Source: Tenacibaculum sp. | GTDB lineage: Bacteria > Bacteroidota > Bacteroidia > Flavobacteriales > Flavobacteriaceae | Length of the DNA: 64,000 nt | Direction of reading: 5' to 3' | NCBI GenBank assembly: GCA_022448525.1 | Contig: JAKVCX010000004.1 | Span: 563,403 to 627,402, forward strand | Shown here: positions 38,197 to 47,308 of the stretch, in pieces | Layout of the letters: every line of letters begins with the position of its first letter | Position numbering within the stretch: the first letter of the stretch is position 1 | Notes under the pieces: generated by a model | Databases searched by the model: none | The model's input: the letters and a program-made list of their open reading frames with translations, nothing else | What the model was told of the DNA's origin: nothing | Made by a program: the position numbers and the translations under genes

Positions 38197-41058
38197 ATGA
38201 AAAATTTACTACCCTTACTCCTGCTGATTTTCTCTATATCAGCGACCGCACAAATTCCGTCCTATTACAACGATGTGAATTTAAATTTAAGTGGATCTTC
38301 GTTGAAAGACGAACTTGCCACGAAAATCATTTCAACTCACAACACTTTTCTAAGTTATACACCTGGTGTTTGGAATGCATTAAAACAAACAGATCTTGAT
38401 CCAACAAATTCCTCAAAAGTCCTATTAATCTATGGATGGAATGACACAGATTCTGACATCACAAATGATAGAACAAGAGGAAGAGACGATAATGGTGGAG
38501 GCTCTGGTGTTTGGAACAGGGAACACGTATATTCTAAATCTCTTGCAAGTCCTAATTTAGGAACTTCTGGTCCTGGTGCTGATGCACACAACTTGAGACC
38601 ATGTGATGCACAAAGAAATTCTTCTAGAAGTAATAGAAAATTCGCTGCTGGAAGTGGGACGCCTTCATACATTACTTCTCAAGGTCACTGGTATCCTGGA
38701 GATGAATGGAAAGGAGATGTTGCAAGAATGATGATGTATATGTATTTAAGGTACGGAAATCAAACTTTGCCAACTAACGTGGGAGTTGGAAATACCGTTG
38801 TTACCGATCCAAATATGATTGATTTATTCTTACAATGGAATGCCGAAGATCCTGTATCGGATTTAGAGAAACAAAGAAACCCTGTTTTAGAAATAGAACA
38901 AGGAAATAGAAATCCTTTTATTGATAATCCAGCTTTAGCGACTCAAATTTGGGGAGGTCCTCAAGCTGAAGATTTATTCGGAAATACTGGAGGAAGTGAT
39001 ACGCAGGCTCCATCTAATCCTTCAGGGTTAATTGCTTCTAATGTAACATCAACATCTGTTGATTTAGCTTGGTCAGCATCATCAGATAATGTAGGTGTTA
39101 CTGGATATACAATTTACAATGGATCAACTCAAATAGGAACTTCAACATCTACTTCTTTTAATGTAACAGGATTAACAGCAGGTACAACATATACATTTTA
39201 TGTAAGAGCTTTTGATGCTGCTGCTAATACTTCAGGAAATAGTAATGGAGCAAATGTTACCACAACTTCTGGAGGAGGAAGTGGTTCTGGAACTGCAACT
39301 GAATTAATTATTTCAGAATACGTTGAAGGATCATCTTATAATAAAGCGATTGAAATTGCAAACTTTACAGGATCAACAGTTGATTTATCTTCATATTCTT
39401 TAAGAAAGACTACAAATGGAAATAATTCATGGAGTAGTACTTTAAATCTTTCTGGACAATTAGCAAATGGACAAGTTTATGTTGTTGCTCATGGAAGTGC
39501 AAGTACAGCGATTACTGGAGCTGCTAACATCACAAATAATGGTGTTACAAATTTTAATGGAAACGATGCTGTAGCATTATTCAAAAACAGCTCTTTAATT
39601 GATGTAATTGGAACTCCGAGCAGCACTTCTAACTTTGGAAAAGATGTAACGTTAAGAAGAAAATCTTCCGTTACTTCTCCAAATACAACTTATGCTACTT
39701 CTGAATGGGATTCATTTGCAAATAATACATCTTCTGGGTTAGGAACACATTCTGTGGATGGTGGAACTGGACCAGCTCTTGATACGCAAGCTCCTACAAT
39801 TCCATCTAGCTTAGTTGCTTCTAACACAACTCAAACTTCTGTAAATTTAGCTTGGAGTGCTTCTTCAGATAACACAGCAGTAACAGGATACGATGTTTAC
39901 AGAGGATCTACTAAAATAGCAACAGTAACTTCAACAAATTATAATGTAACTAGTTTATCTGCAAATACTACATACTCATTTTCTGTCAGAGCTTTTGATG
40001 CCGCTGGAAATATATCTGATTCTAGTAATACTGTAAGTGTAACAACATTATCTACTCCTGATACACAAGCACCTTCTACTCCATCTGGTTTAATTGCTTC
40101 AAATACGACTCAAACATCTGTTAGTTTAGCTTGGAGTTCATCAACAGATAATACTGGTGTTACAGGATACGATGTTTATAGAGGATCAACTAAATTAACT
40201 ACAGTAACAACTACAAGTTATAATGTATCTGGTTTAACAGCAAATACATCATACTCATTTACAGTAAGAGCTTTAGATGCCGCTGGTAATGTATCTAATT
40301 CTAGTAATGCTGTAAGTGTAACAACTTTACCATCAACTGTATCTTATTGTGATTCTAGAGGAAACAATGTCAACTATGAATATATTGATAACGTTGCCAT
40401 TGGTGGGATTTCAAACAGTACAAGTGCTAATGGAGGATACGGAAACTTTACAAGCCAAACTGGTAATTTATCTTACGGTAGCAATACAATTGTTGTGAGT
40501 GCAGGATTTACTGGATCTTCTTATACAGAAAATTGGAAAGTTTGGATTGACTTTAATCAAAATGGTACTTTTGAAACTAGCGAAGAAGTTGTTTCTGGAT
40601 CTTCTTCTAGTTCTGGTAATTTATCATACACATTTACTGTACCAACTTCTGCAAATGCAGGAGCAACAAGAATGAGAGTTTCTATGAAATGGAATGGAGC
40701 TCCAACAGCTTGTGAAACTTTCTCTTACGGTGAAGTTGAAGATTATACAGTTAATATTGGAAGTTCTGCTAGAACAGAATTTGATCCTTTAGCTGCTATT
40801 GAAATTGATGGTGAGCTTGGAAATGAAGAACCAATTTTTGACGCAACTGTTTATCCAAATCCAGCAGTAAATTTTGTAAACATTAACTTACGTGATGACA
40901 GAGACGCAACCTATAGAATCGTAAACTATATCGGTCAAACTTTAGAAAGTGGTTCTGTTGAAAGAAGAATTGATTTAACTAAATTAACTCCTGGTGTTTA
41001 CATATTAGAAGTTAATGATGGGCAACGTGCAATTGCTAAGAAGATAATAAAGAAATAA
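38197..41058 (+). CDS. Secreted multidomain endonuclease I with FnIII, lamin-tail and GEVED domains and T9SS sorting signal
   Basis: A 953-aa exported nuclease. Order: signal peptide (1-18); endonuclease I/NucM domain (about 25-262) with WNREHVYSKS (catalytic His110), DAHNLRPCDAQRNSSRSNRKF and GDVARMMMYM; FnIII (268-355); lamin-tail domain (about 365-515, TELIISEYVEGSSYNKAIEIAN); two FnIII modules (529-617, 622-712); GEVED domain (about 717-852); and a C-terminal Por_Secre_tail (about 880-953, VYPNPAVNFVNINL...GVYILEVNDGQRAIAKKIIKK), so it is exported by the type IX system and probably anchored at the surface. Likely degrades extracellular DNA for nutrients. Monocistronic, ended by the hairpin at 41077-41110. 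Confidence 0.92.
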   Translation: MKNLLPLLLLIFSISATAQIPSYYNDVNLNLSGSSLKDELATKIISTHNTFLSYTPGVWNALKQTDLDPTNSSKVLLIYGWNDTDSDITNDRTRGRDDNGGGSGVWNREHVYSKSLASPNLGTSGPGADAHNLRPCDAQRNSSRSNRKFAAGSGTPSYITSQGHWYPGDEWKGDVARMMMYMYLRYGNQTLPTNVGVGNTVVTDPNMIDLFLQWNAEDPVSDLEKQRNPVLEIEQGNRNPFIDNPALATQIWGGPQAEDLFGNTGGSDTQAPSNPSGLIASNVTSTSVDLAWSASSDNVGVTGYTIYNGSTQIGTSTSTSFNVTGLTAGTTYTFYVRAFDAAANTSGNSNGANVTTTSGGGSGSGTATELIISEYVEGSSYNKAIEIANFTGSTVDLSSYSLRKTTNGNNSWSSTLNLSGQLANGQVYVVAHGSASTAITGAANITNNGVTNFNGNDAVALFKNSSLIDVIGTPSSTSNFGKDVTLRRKSSVTSPNTTYATSEWDSFANNTSSGLGTHSVDGGTGPALDTQAPTIPSSLVASNTTQTSVNLAWSASSDNTAVTGYDVYRGSTKIATVTSTNYNVTSLSANTTYSFSVRAFDAAGNISDSSNTVSVTTLSTPDTQAPSTPSGLIASNTTQTSVSLAWSSSTDNTGVTGYDVYRGSTKLTTVTTTSYNVSGLTANTSYSFTVRALDAAGNVSNSSNAVSVTTLPSTVSYCDSRGNNVNYEYIDNVAIGGISNSTSANGGYGNFTSQTGNLSYGSNTIVVSAGFTGSSYTENWKVWIDFNQNGTFETSEEVVSGSSSSSGNLSYTFTVPTSANAGATRMRVSMKWNGAPTACETFSYGEVEDYTVNIGSSARTEFDPLAAIEIDGELGNEEPIFDATVYPNPAVNFVNINLRDDRDATYRIVNYIGQTLESGSVERRIDLTKLTPGVYILEVNDGQRAIAKKIIKK
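38998..40330 (+). repeat. Three FnIII-encoding repeats in the secreted nuclease gene
   Basis: Units of about 270 bp begin at 38998, 39781 and 40060, each opening DTQAP. The second and third are tandem and very similar (both contain VTGYDVYRGSTK and AFDAAGN/ALDAAGN), suggesting a recent duplication; the first is separated by the lamin-tail domain and is more diverged. Confidence 0.85.
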
Positions 41059-41076
41059 TAAGTTTGCACCTTTAAC

Positions 41077-41110
41077 AAAAAACTCGGAACAGCTTTGTTT
41101 CGAGTTTTTT
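41077..41110 (+). terminator. Hairpin terminator of the secreted nuclease gene
   Basis: AAAAAACTCG/CGAGTTTTTT 10-bp stem with a loop of 14 nt that can pair further (GAAC with GTTT). Bidirectional in form; it also ends the minus-strand gene at 41122-41535. Confidence 0.82.
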
Positions 41111-41121
41111 CGTTTGTTCTA

Positions 41122-41535
41122 TTATTCAAATGGATTTAAATCCGGATTTATAAATCTTCTTCTGGCCAATTCCGAATTAATCAACTCTAGTGAATAATGC
41201 GCATAGATAAACTTCTTAAAATCAATTTTCAACAAAGGAAATTCTTCAATAAAATCAGAAAAACTATGGCTAGTTGATTTTTGAATAAAATGATTTATCA
41301 CATTAAAAGAAGCAACAGTTAAGGTTTTATGAAACTTATCTTCAGCACCAACATGAAGAACAAAATTTTTCAATTGGTTAAGTACATTAATCTGACCTTT
41401 TTCAGCACCATATTTCACAATATTTATCCATGCAAGTCTTATATGTGCTTCATGGGTGAAATCTTCAGCTTTCACCTTATAATTGATGAAATTTAATTCA
41501 AATTCATCATCTGAAGTGTCTACATAATTTTTCAT
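41122..41535 (-). CDS. Hypothetical protein with FTHEAHIRLAW motif
   Basis: A 137-aa, mostly helical cytosolic protein without signal or membrane segment. The most striking piece is DFTHEAHIRLAWINIVKYG (two His four residues apart followed by an Arg and Trp), then a helical region HKTLTVASFNVINHF and a C-terminal SLELINSELARRRFINPDL. The HxxxH plus downstream H/R residues could bind a metal or nucleotide, but I recognise no named family. It lies 56 nt downstream of the MoxR gene on the same strand. Confidence 0.7.
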   Translation of the reverse strand: MKNYVDTSDDEFELNFINYKVKAEDFTHEAHIRLAWINIVKYGAEKGQINVLNQLKNFVLHVGAEDKFHKTLTVASFNVINHFIQKSTSHSFSDFIEEFPLLKIDFKKFIYAHYSLELINSELARRRFINPDLNPFE

Positions 41536-41591
41536 ACTTAATATCTCTAAAAGATATAAGTATAATCATAAAAATTGAAATTATGAGAATT

Positions 41592-42545
41592 CTAGAAAAG
41601 AGAAGTAATAATTTCTTTGATGGTTATTCCTTCGGCTTCAGCTTTATAATTCTTCACAACTCTGTGAGAAAGAATAGGAACTGCAATAGCTTGAACATCT
41701 TCAATATCTGGAGAATACTTTCCATTCACGGCAGCATGGGCTTTAGCTGCTAAAATTAAATTTTGTGAAGCTCTAGGTCCAGCTCCCCAATCGATATAAC
41801 TCTTTACTAAATCCGTAGCTAAATCTGAATTTGGTCTTGTTTTACCTACTAAAGAAACCGCATATTCTACAACATTGTCAGCTACAGGAATCTTTCTAAT
41901 TAACTTTTGAATTTCAACAATCTCAGATGCATTAAATAACGCATTCACTTTTTGCTCAATAGTAGAAGTTGTGCTTTTTACAACTTGAACTTCCTCTTCA
42001 AAAGTTGGATAATCTAAATTGATAGAAAACATAAACCTATCCAATTGCGCCTCTGGTAAAGGATATGTACCCTCCTGTTCAATTGGATTTTGTGTTGCTA
42101 ACACAAAAAATGGTAAATCTAGTTTATACTGCTTTCCGGCGATGGTTACAGATCTCTCCTGCATAGCCTCTAAAAGTGCAGCCTGCGTCTTTGGTGGTGT
42201 TCTGTTAATTTCATCCGCCAAGATAATATTAGAAAAAATAGGTCCTTTAATGAACTTAAACTTTCTAGTTTCGTCTAAAATTTCACTTCCAAGAATATCG
42301 GAAGGCATTAAATCCGGAGTAAACTGAATTCTATTAAAATTTAAACCTAATGAACTCGAAATTGTATTAACTAACAATGTTTTTGCTAGTCCTGGAACAC
42401 CAATTAATAATGAATGTCCTCCACAAAATATGGAAAGCAACGTAAAGTTTACAGCTTCGTTTTGCCCTATGATAACTTTACCGATTTCTTGTTGTAATTG
42501 GGCATATTTTTTCACAAGATTATCTACTGCTGCAACTTCAGACAT
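41592..42545 (-). CDS. MoxR-family AAA+ ATPase
   Basis: A 317-aa AAA+ chaperone-like ATPase of the MoxR family. Walker A is GVPGLAKT (about 39-46), Walker B IILADEINRTPPKTQAALLEAMQERSVTI, and sensor 1 LATQNPIEQEGTYPLPEAQLDRF. MoxR proteins normally act with a DUF58/VWA partner to mature metal- or cofactor-containing complexes. No DUF58, BatA or BatB gene follows here; instead the gene is last in a set of SurA-like periplasmic folding factors, 4 nt from the nearest. Its client is unknown. Confidence 0.9.
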   Translation of the reverse strand: MSEVAAVDNLVKKYAQLQQEIGKVIIGQNEAVNFTLLSIFCGGHSLLIGVPGLAKTLLVNTISSSLGLNFNRIQFTPDLMPSDILGSEILDETRKFKFIKGPIFSNIILADEINRTPPKTQAALLEAMQERSVTIAGKQYKLDLPFFVLATQNPIEQEGTYPLPEAQLDRFMFSINLDYPTFEEEVQVVKSTTSTIEQKVNALFNASEIVEIQKLIRKIPVADNVVEYAVSLVGKTRPNSDLATDLVKSYIDWGAGPRASQNLILAAKAHAAVNGKYSPDIEDVQAIAVPILSHRVVKNYKAEAEGITIKEIITSLF

Positions 42546-42549
42546 ATTC

Positions 42550-43908
42550 TTAGTTTTCTTTTTTCCAGTTAGCTTTAAATGTACATTTTTTATAATCGTC
42601 TCCTAACTTCACATAGGTCTCAGTAATCTTTTCCTTAGACCATTTTTCAATAGTCTCTTCCTTTTTCTTTGCTAATGCTAATTGCTGAATTTTCACATAA
42701 TCTTTTACTAAATCTGCTTTATGTGTATCAGTTCTATTTCTCATTAAAATTAGCATATACATTTTCTCTTGTGTACGAGTTTCCTCATAGAAAACATTAG
42801 AATACTCTCCTTTTTTTAATTCATTAACTCGACCATATAAAGCAGGATCCATTCTGGTTAATTCCCAAGTAGGTTCACTAGTGTAAGGATTGATGTATAA
42901 TCCTCCATTGTTTTTCGTAGCCTTATCTTCAGAATATTTTTTAACCGCATCTTCAAAGGTAATTTTACCATCTACTAAATCCTTCTTGATTCCTTCTAGT
43001 TTTTCCTTCGTTTCTTTAAGCTTTTCATCAGTAACTTCAGGAATTATTAAAATATGAGATACTTCTCTCGCTTTTCCTTTGATTTTATGAAGAAGTACAA
43101 TATGATATCCAAAGTCCGTTTTAAAAGGTTCAGAAATCTCTCCTTCATCTAAAGAGAAAACAACCTCTTTAAACTCTTTTATGAACTGTGTATCCTTAGT
43201 TACTGGCCCTAAGAAACCACCGCTTTGAGCAACCTGTGGTTCATCAGAATTAATGATAGCTTTAAGTTTAAAACTTGCTCCGTCTTCAATAATTTGTCTT
43301 CTAATTTCAGTTAATTTGTCAATTACTCGTTTATTTTCTTCTTCAGTAGGCTCTGCTTTTAATACAATTTGAGCTAATTCTACTTCTGCAGCAAACTCTG
43401 GTAATTCGTCTTTCTCTTTTAAGCCGTTATAATATAATCTAACTTCTTCTGGAGTAACGTCAACATCTTCCGTCACTTTAGTTTGCTCTCTTTCAATAAG
43501 TACATTCTCTTTCTGTACTCGAGACAATTCCTTTTTTAAATCTTCAATATCATTAAAACCGTAAGCTTCTACGACTTTTTCAATTGATCCATATTCTTGT
43601 GTAAAAAACTGAATACTTCTATTTACTCTTGAATCAATTTCAGATTTAGAAACCGTTACACTATCTACAACGGCATGATGCGCAAGAAGTTTTTGCTGCA
43701 TTAACTCTTCTAACATTTCACAATTAGAAATTTTAATTTTCCCTTCACTTCGTAATTCTACTTCTTGTTTAAATTTATCAATATCTGAATCTAAAACAAT
43801 ATTTTTTCCAACTACAACGGCTACACCATCAATTTTTACTTTTTGCGCGAAAACATTTAAACTCGCACACATTACAAAAAGTGAAAGACTAATATTCTTT
43901 AAATTCAT
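42550..43908 (-). CDS. SurA-like periplasmic peptidyl-prolyl isomerase
   Basis: A 452-aa periplasmic chaperone/PPIase. From the ATG at 43908 it has a signal peptide (MNLKNISLSLFVMCASLNVFAQ); an ATG at 43926 would extend it by six residues. Architecture follows SurA: N-terminal chaperone helices (KVKIDGVAVVVGKNIVLDSDIDKF), then two parvulin domains (about 165-275 and 275-385, with FKTDFGYHIVLLHKIKGK and REVSHILIIPEV) and a C-terminal helix. It likely escorts outer-membrane proteins to the BAM complex. The gene overlaps the upstream lipoprotein gene, consistent with an operon of folding factors. Confidence 0.88.
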   Translation of the reverse strand: MNLKNISLSLFVMCASLNVFAQKVKIDGVAVVVGKNIVLDSDIDKFKQEVELRSEGKIKISNCEMLEELMQQKLLAHHAVVDSVTVSKSEIDSRVNRSIQFFTQEYGSIEKVVEAYGFNDIEDLKKELSRVQKENVLIEREQTKVTEDVDVTPEEVRLYYNGLKEKDELPEFAAEVELAQIVLKAEPTEEENKRVIDKLTEIRRQIIEDGASFKLKAIINSDEPQVAQSGGFLGPVTKDTQFIKEFKEVVFSLDEGEISEPFKTDFGYHIVLLHKIKGKAREVSHILIIPEVTDEKLKETKEKLEGIKKDLVDGKITFEDAVKKYSEDKATKNNGGLYINPYTSEPTWELTRMDPALYGRVNELKKGEYSNVFYEETRTQEKMYMLILMRNRTDTHKADLVKDYVKIQQLALAKKKEETIEKWSKEKITETYVKLGDDYKKCTFKANWKKEN

Positions 43909-44767
43909 TATTCTTAATTGCATCATTAATCAACGTTTTTTCTATATCCCTAACTAATTCTATCTTACGTTTATGTAAGATTAACTGTTTAATATTATTT
44001 TCAATATAACTTAGTGGAGCAATGTCATTTCTCTGCAATACATTGTTCACAGCGACCAAATATACTCCGAAACTATCTTCCTTCTTTATGAATTTTGATT
44101 TTTTTAACAAATTTTCTTTGATTTCATATCGAAATGGAGGAATCTTTTGAAGCACTTTTTCATAGGTAATCCAGCTAGAATCACGCAACTGATAATCTTT
44201 AAAATTAATTGTTAAAGCTTCCAAATCCTCTAAATCTTCTTCTTCATTAGACTTAAATTTTTCTATAGCTTCTTTTTTATCAAGAAAATCATTTCCAAAA
44301 TAAACGAACTTTATTTGTAATAATTCCTCATTCAGTTTGAAGTTCTCTTTATTATTTTCGTAATAATTACGAATAGACTCGTCACTTATTACCGTATCCA
44401 ATTGTTGTTTAATTAAACTTTCCTTATATCCGTTTATGTACAAACTTTCTCTATAAGTTTTTATAAGCTCATCAATTTTATTACTATTAACTTCGGAGAT
44501 ATTTTCCTCAGCCTTTTGTAATAATAATTGTTGTTTCGCCCAAGTATTTATGTAACTCTTTGCTAAAACAATACTATCGCTTTCTAATATTCCATTTGGA
44601 ATAACTTCATCTAGTTCGGATAGGTATAAATTAGTTTCACCAACTGAAGCAACTATCGGTTCTTTACGCTCTTCTTTTTTCGAAAATACATCTAGCGATT
44701 TGATTTGTTCACAAGAACTTAAAAGAACAAGAGCAACTAAAACTAAAACAGACTTTTTCAAACTCAT
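43889..44767 (-). CDS. SurA-N-like lipoprotein, probable periplasmic chaperone
   Basis: A 292-aa predicted lipoprotein (lipobox LLSSC, Cys19). The mature part starts EPIVASVGETNLYLSELDEVIPNGI like the SurA N-terminal chaperone module and remains helical (AKQQLLLQKAEENIS), but I find no clear parvulin motif (no GYH, no SHIL). It may be a catalytically inactive member of the set and act as a membrane-anchored holdase. It lies between two PpiC-domain PPIases, adjoining one and overlapping the other. Named function is inferred. Confidence 0.72.
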   Translation of the reverse strand: MSLKKSVLVLVALVLLSSCEQIKSLDVFSKKEERKEPIVASVGETNLYLSELDEVIPNGILESDSIVLAKSYINTWAKQQLLLQKAEENISEVNSNKIDELIKTYRESLYINGYKESLIKQQLDTVISDESIRNYYENNKENFKLNEELLQIKFVYFGNDFLDKKEAIEKFKSNEEEDLEDLEALTINFKDYQLRDSSWITYEKVLQKIPPFRYEIKENLLKKSKFIKKEDSFGVYLVAVNNVLQRNDIAPLSYIENNIKQLILHKRKIELVRDIEKTLINDAIKNNEFKEY

Positions 44768-46372
44768 TTATTGATTATACATTTTTTTTAGTTTCTTCAA
44801 TTCTTTACTCTTAATCTTAACATTATTTTCTTTTCTTAAGGATTTCACCCAATTATCTTCCAAATATTTTTGATAATCGTTGATAACTTCTCCTTTTATA
44901 TCAGCTAGTTCTTTCCCTTTATATTTCGATTTATTTTTTTCAAAATACATAGTTAAACCTTCATCATCTTTTTGAGAAGCATCCCAAATTTTAGACTTCA
45001 TCAAGTCAAATAGTAATAAACCATCTTTATATTCTTGAAGCGTATTTTTATATTCAGGGTATATATTTTCAAGATCATCCTTGTAATAATTTAAAACACT
45101 TTCATCTTCAAATTTCTCCCAAAGACTCTCAACACTTAAATATTTTTTGTTTTTGATGTAGTTTAAAAATTGTAAAAGATCTATATCCTTGTTCTCAATA
45201 CTCAAAATAGAACTTTTCTCCTGTTTCTCTGGAAATTCAAAATCTCTATCCTTGATTACTTGATTCAACAATTCATTATTTACAGATATTTTATATTTCG
45301 ATTTTAAATCACCAATCAATTTTTTAATTGATAGTTTTCCTCTGTTGCTCGTTCTAATTCTCGCTTCTAATTGCGGTTTCAACTCTTCAAAAGTCTTAAC
45401 AGGATGATTTTTAATCAACTTTACAATATGCCATCCATAACGAGTTTTAAAAGGTTTACTAACCTCTCCTGGCTTGGTCAATTTAAATACTTCATTTTCA
45501 AAAGACGGAACCATTCTTCCTGACGTAAATCTAGGAAGTACTCCACCATTTACAGCAGATCCTTTATCTTCTGAATATTTCTTAGCTAACTCGGCAAAAT
45601 CTTTACCTTCCTTAATTTTTTGATATACCGAATCAATTTTTGCTTTTGCCGAGCCCTTCATGTCTCTTGTTAGTATGTGTGCAACTTCAAAAGCTCCTTT
45701 TGATTTTCTTTTATCTGTAACTTTTAGAATATGATATCCGAACCTGGTTTTAAATACTTCTGAAACTTTACCAACTTCTGTTTTGTAGGCAGCTTCTTCA
45801 AACGGATACACCATTCTAAACGCTGAAAAGTAGCCTAAATCTCCTCCATTCATTTTAGCAGAAGGATCATCAGATATCTTTTTTGCTAATTCATCAAATG
45901 GAACTCCTTCAGCAAGTTTCATTTTAATTGAATCTAACTTTTTAACAATTTTAGTTGTATCAATTTTAGTTCTTTTATTTGGAGGTGTAATTAAAATATG
46001 ACTAGCTCTAACTTCATTTACAGTTCTTTCATACGCTTCTTTCAACATTATTTTTTTAAAATCCTCGTCTTGTAAATAAGGAGTCATCAACTGATTTTTA
46101 TAACTCTTGTATTCACTAATATATGTTTTAGAAGTATCTAATCTTAACTTATAAGCTTCAATTAATTTTAATTTATAGTTTATAAAAAGATCTAAATTCT
46201 TGTCAATTCCTTTTTCGCTATCATTAATCTGATCTAGATTCTTCTCATAAATTCTTTTGAATTCTGAAACATAAATAGGTTCATCGTTAATGGTTAATAA
46301 AACTTTATCTTTTTGAGCAAAACCAATTACTCCACAAAACAAAAAAACAATTGCAATAATGTTATTTTTCAT
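44768..46372 (-). CDS. Periplasmic peptidyl-prolyl isomerase with two parvulin domains
   Basis: A 534-aa exported PPIase. The start is the ATG at 46372 (MKNNIIAIVFLFCGVIGFAQ, a clear signal peptide); a 23-residue upstream extension would spoil it. N-terminal chaperone region (DKVLLTINDEPIYVSEFKRIY), PpiC 1 (about 122-219, RASHILITPPN ... FKTRFGYHILKVTDKR) and PpiC 2 (about 229-320, FEVAHILTRD ... FKTRYGWHIVKLIKN), then about 200 residues of helices. It begins 4 nt after DUF493 and is followed directly by the lipoprotein gene. Probably folds outer-membrane proteins. Confidence 0.88.
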   Translation of the reverse strand: MKNNIIAIVFLFCGVIGFAQKDKVLLTINDEPIYVSEFKRIYEKNLDQINDSEKGIDKNLDLFINYKLKLIEAYKLRLDTSKTYISEYKSYKNQLMTPYLQDEDFKKIMLKEAYERTVNEVRASHILITPPNKRTKIDTTKIVKKLDSIKMKLAEGVPFDELAKKISDDPSAKMNGGDLGYFSAFRMVYPFEEAAYKTEVGKVSEVFKTRFGYHILKVTDKRKSKGAFEVAHILTRDMKGSAKAKIDSVYQKIKEGKDFAELAKKYSEDKGSAVNGGVLPRFTSGRMVPSFENEVFKLTKPGEVSKPFKTRYGWHIVKLIKNHPVKTFEELKPQLEARIRTSNRGKLSIKKLIGDLKSKYKISVNNELLNQVIKDRDFEFPEKQEKSSILSIENKDIDLLQFLNYIKNKKYLSVESLWEKFEDESVLNYYKDDLENIYPEYKNTLQEYKDGLLLFDLMKSKIWDASQKDDEGLTMYFEKNKSKYKGKELADIKGEVINDYQKYLEDNWVKSLRKENNVKIKSKELKKLKKMYNQ

Positions 46373-46376
46373 AAAA

Positions 46377-46658
46377 CTATAATGATATGATTCCTTCGAT
46401 TTTTTCGGCGTCTTTGTAATATGATATAATTTCGTCAGCACTTTTCATAGTAATATGAATAGAAACGCTAACATACTTTCCAGTTCTCGACTTTTTAGTA
46501 TTAATAACGGCACCACCTTTATTAAATAAATCTTGAACTTGATTTACTTGATCTCCATTAGATGGAACGATAAATTTGTATAAGTATTTTGTAGGAAAAG
46601 TAGTTGTTTCCTCTAATTTTGCTTTTAATTTAATATAAAAAGACTCTCTTTCCGACAT
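46377..46658 (-). CDS. DUF493 (YbeD-like) protein
   Basis: A 93-aa cytosolic ferredoxin-fold protein of the YbeD/DUF493 family (FPTKYLYKFIVPSNGDQVNQVQDLF, RTGKYVSVSIHITMKSADEIISYYKDAEKIEG). Role unknown; the fold resembles allosteric regulatory domains. First gene of the minus-strand run with the SurA-like factors and divergent from the NTPase at 46777. Confidence 0.85.
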   Translation of the reverse strand: MSERESFYIKLKAKLEETTTFPTKYLYKFIVPSNGDQVNQVQDLFNKGGAVINTKKSRTGKYVSVSIHITMKSADEIISYYKDAEKIEGIISL

Positions 46659-46764
46659 GTATTTTTATTTGAGTGATTATTAATTAATTCGAAATAAGAA
46701 TTATCAAAAAAATTATTAGGAAAACAAAATTACACTATTTATTACATATAACTAATGAAACTTT

Positions 46765-46772
46765 TATTTTTG
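46765..46772 (+). promoter_or_regulatory. -7 element directly before the 46777 start codon
   Basis: TATTTTTG matches TAnnTTTG. It ends only 4 nt before the ATG, so the expected transcription start falls at or near the start codon. No good -33 TTTG is seen at the expected distance. Confidence 0.45.
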
Positions 46773-46776
46773 CCCC

Positions 46777-47307
46777 ATGCAACAAAAAATTGTTTTCATA
46801 GGTGGACCCGGAACGGGAAAGACTTCAGTATTAAGATTTTTAAAACGACAAGGTTTTAAATGTATGCCAGAAATTTCGAGAGAAGTCACGAGAAAAGCTC
46901 AGGAAGATGGAATTGAACAATTGTTTTTAACCGACCCTATTTTATTTAGTACCAAATTATTAGAAGGAAGAGAACAACAATTTATTGAGGCTGATAATTC
47001 AAAAGATAGAATCGTTTTTTTTGATAGAGGAATTCCAAGCGTTCATGCTTACATGAGATATTTTAATACAGAGTTCCCTCCTATTTTCATGGAAAAAAGT
47101 GAACAATATCGTTACACTAAAATTTTTCAGTTTCTTCCGTGGAAAGATATTTACAAGTCAGATAATGAAAGATACGAGACTTTTGAACAATCAGAATTGA
47201 TTAGTAAATTCCTTCATGAAGCATACACAGAACTCGGTTACGAAATTATTAACGTACCTTTTGATACCGTTAGAAATCGTTGTAATTTCATTTTGAGTCA
47301 CATGTAA
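46777..47307 (+). CDS. AAA ATPase/P-loop NTPase (NadR kinase/Ttd14-like)
   Basis: A 176-aa single-domain P-loop protein: IVFIGGPGTGKTSVLRFL (Walker A at residues 7-14), CMPEISREVTRKAQEDG, IVFFDRGIPSVHAYMRYF. It resembles AAA_28/NadR-kinase-like small-molecule kinases; the substrate is unknown. ATG at 46777 is required because the next in-frame ATG would delete Walker A. It is 1 nt before recQ and forms an operon with recQ and fmt. Confidence 0.83.
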   Translation: MQQKIVFIGGPGTGKTSVLRFLKRQGFKCMPEISREVTRKAQEDGIEQLFLTDPILFSTKLLEGREQQFIEADNSKDRIVFFDRGIPSVHAYMRYFNTEFPPIFMEKSEQYRYTKIFQFLPWKDIYKSDNERYETFEQSELISKFLHEAYTELGYEIINVPFDTVRNRCNFILSHM

Positions 47308-47308
47308 A

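Noticed and set aside
38998..40330. Repeated DNA blocks considered as a CRISPR or mobile repeat array
   Set aside because: They are in frame, encode FnIII domains and have no spacers or associated genes.
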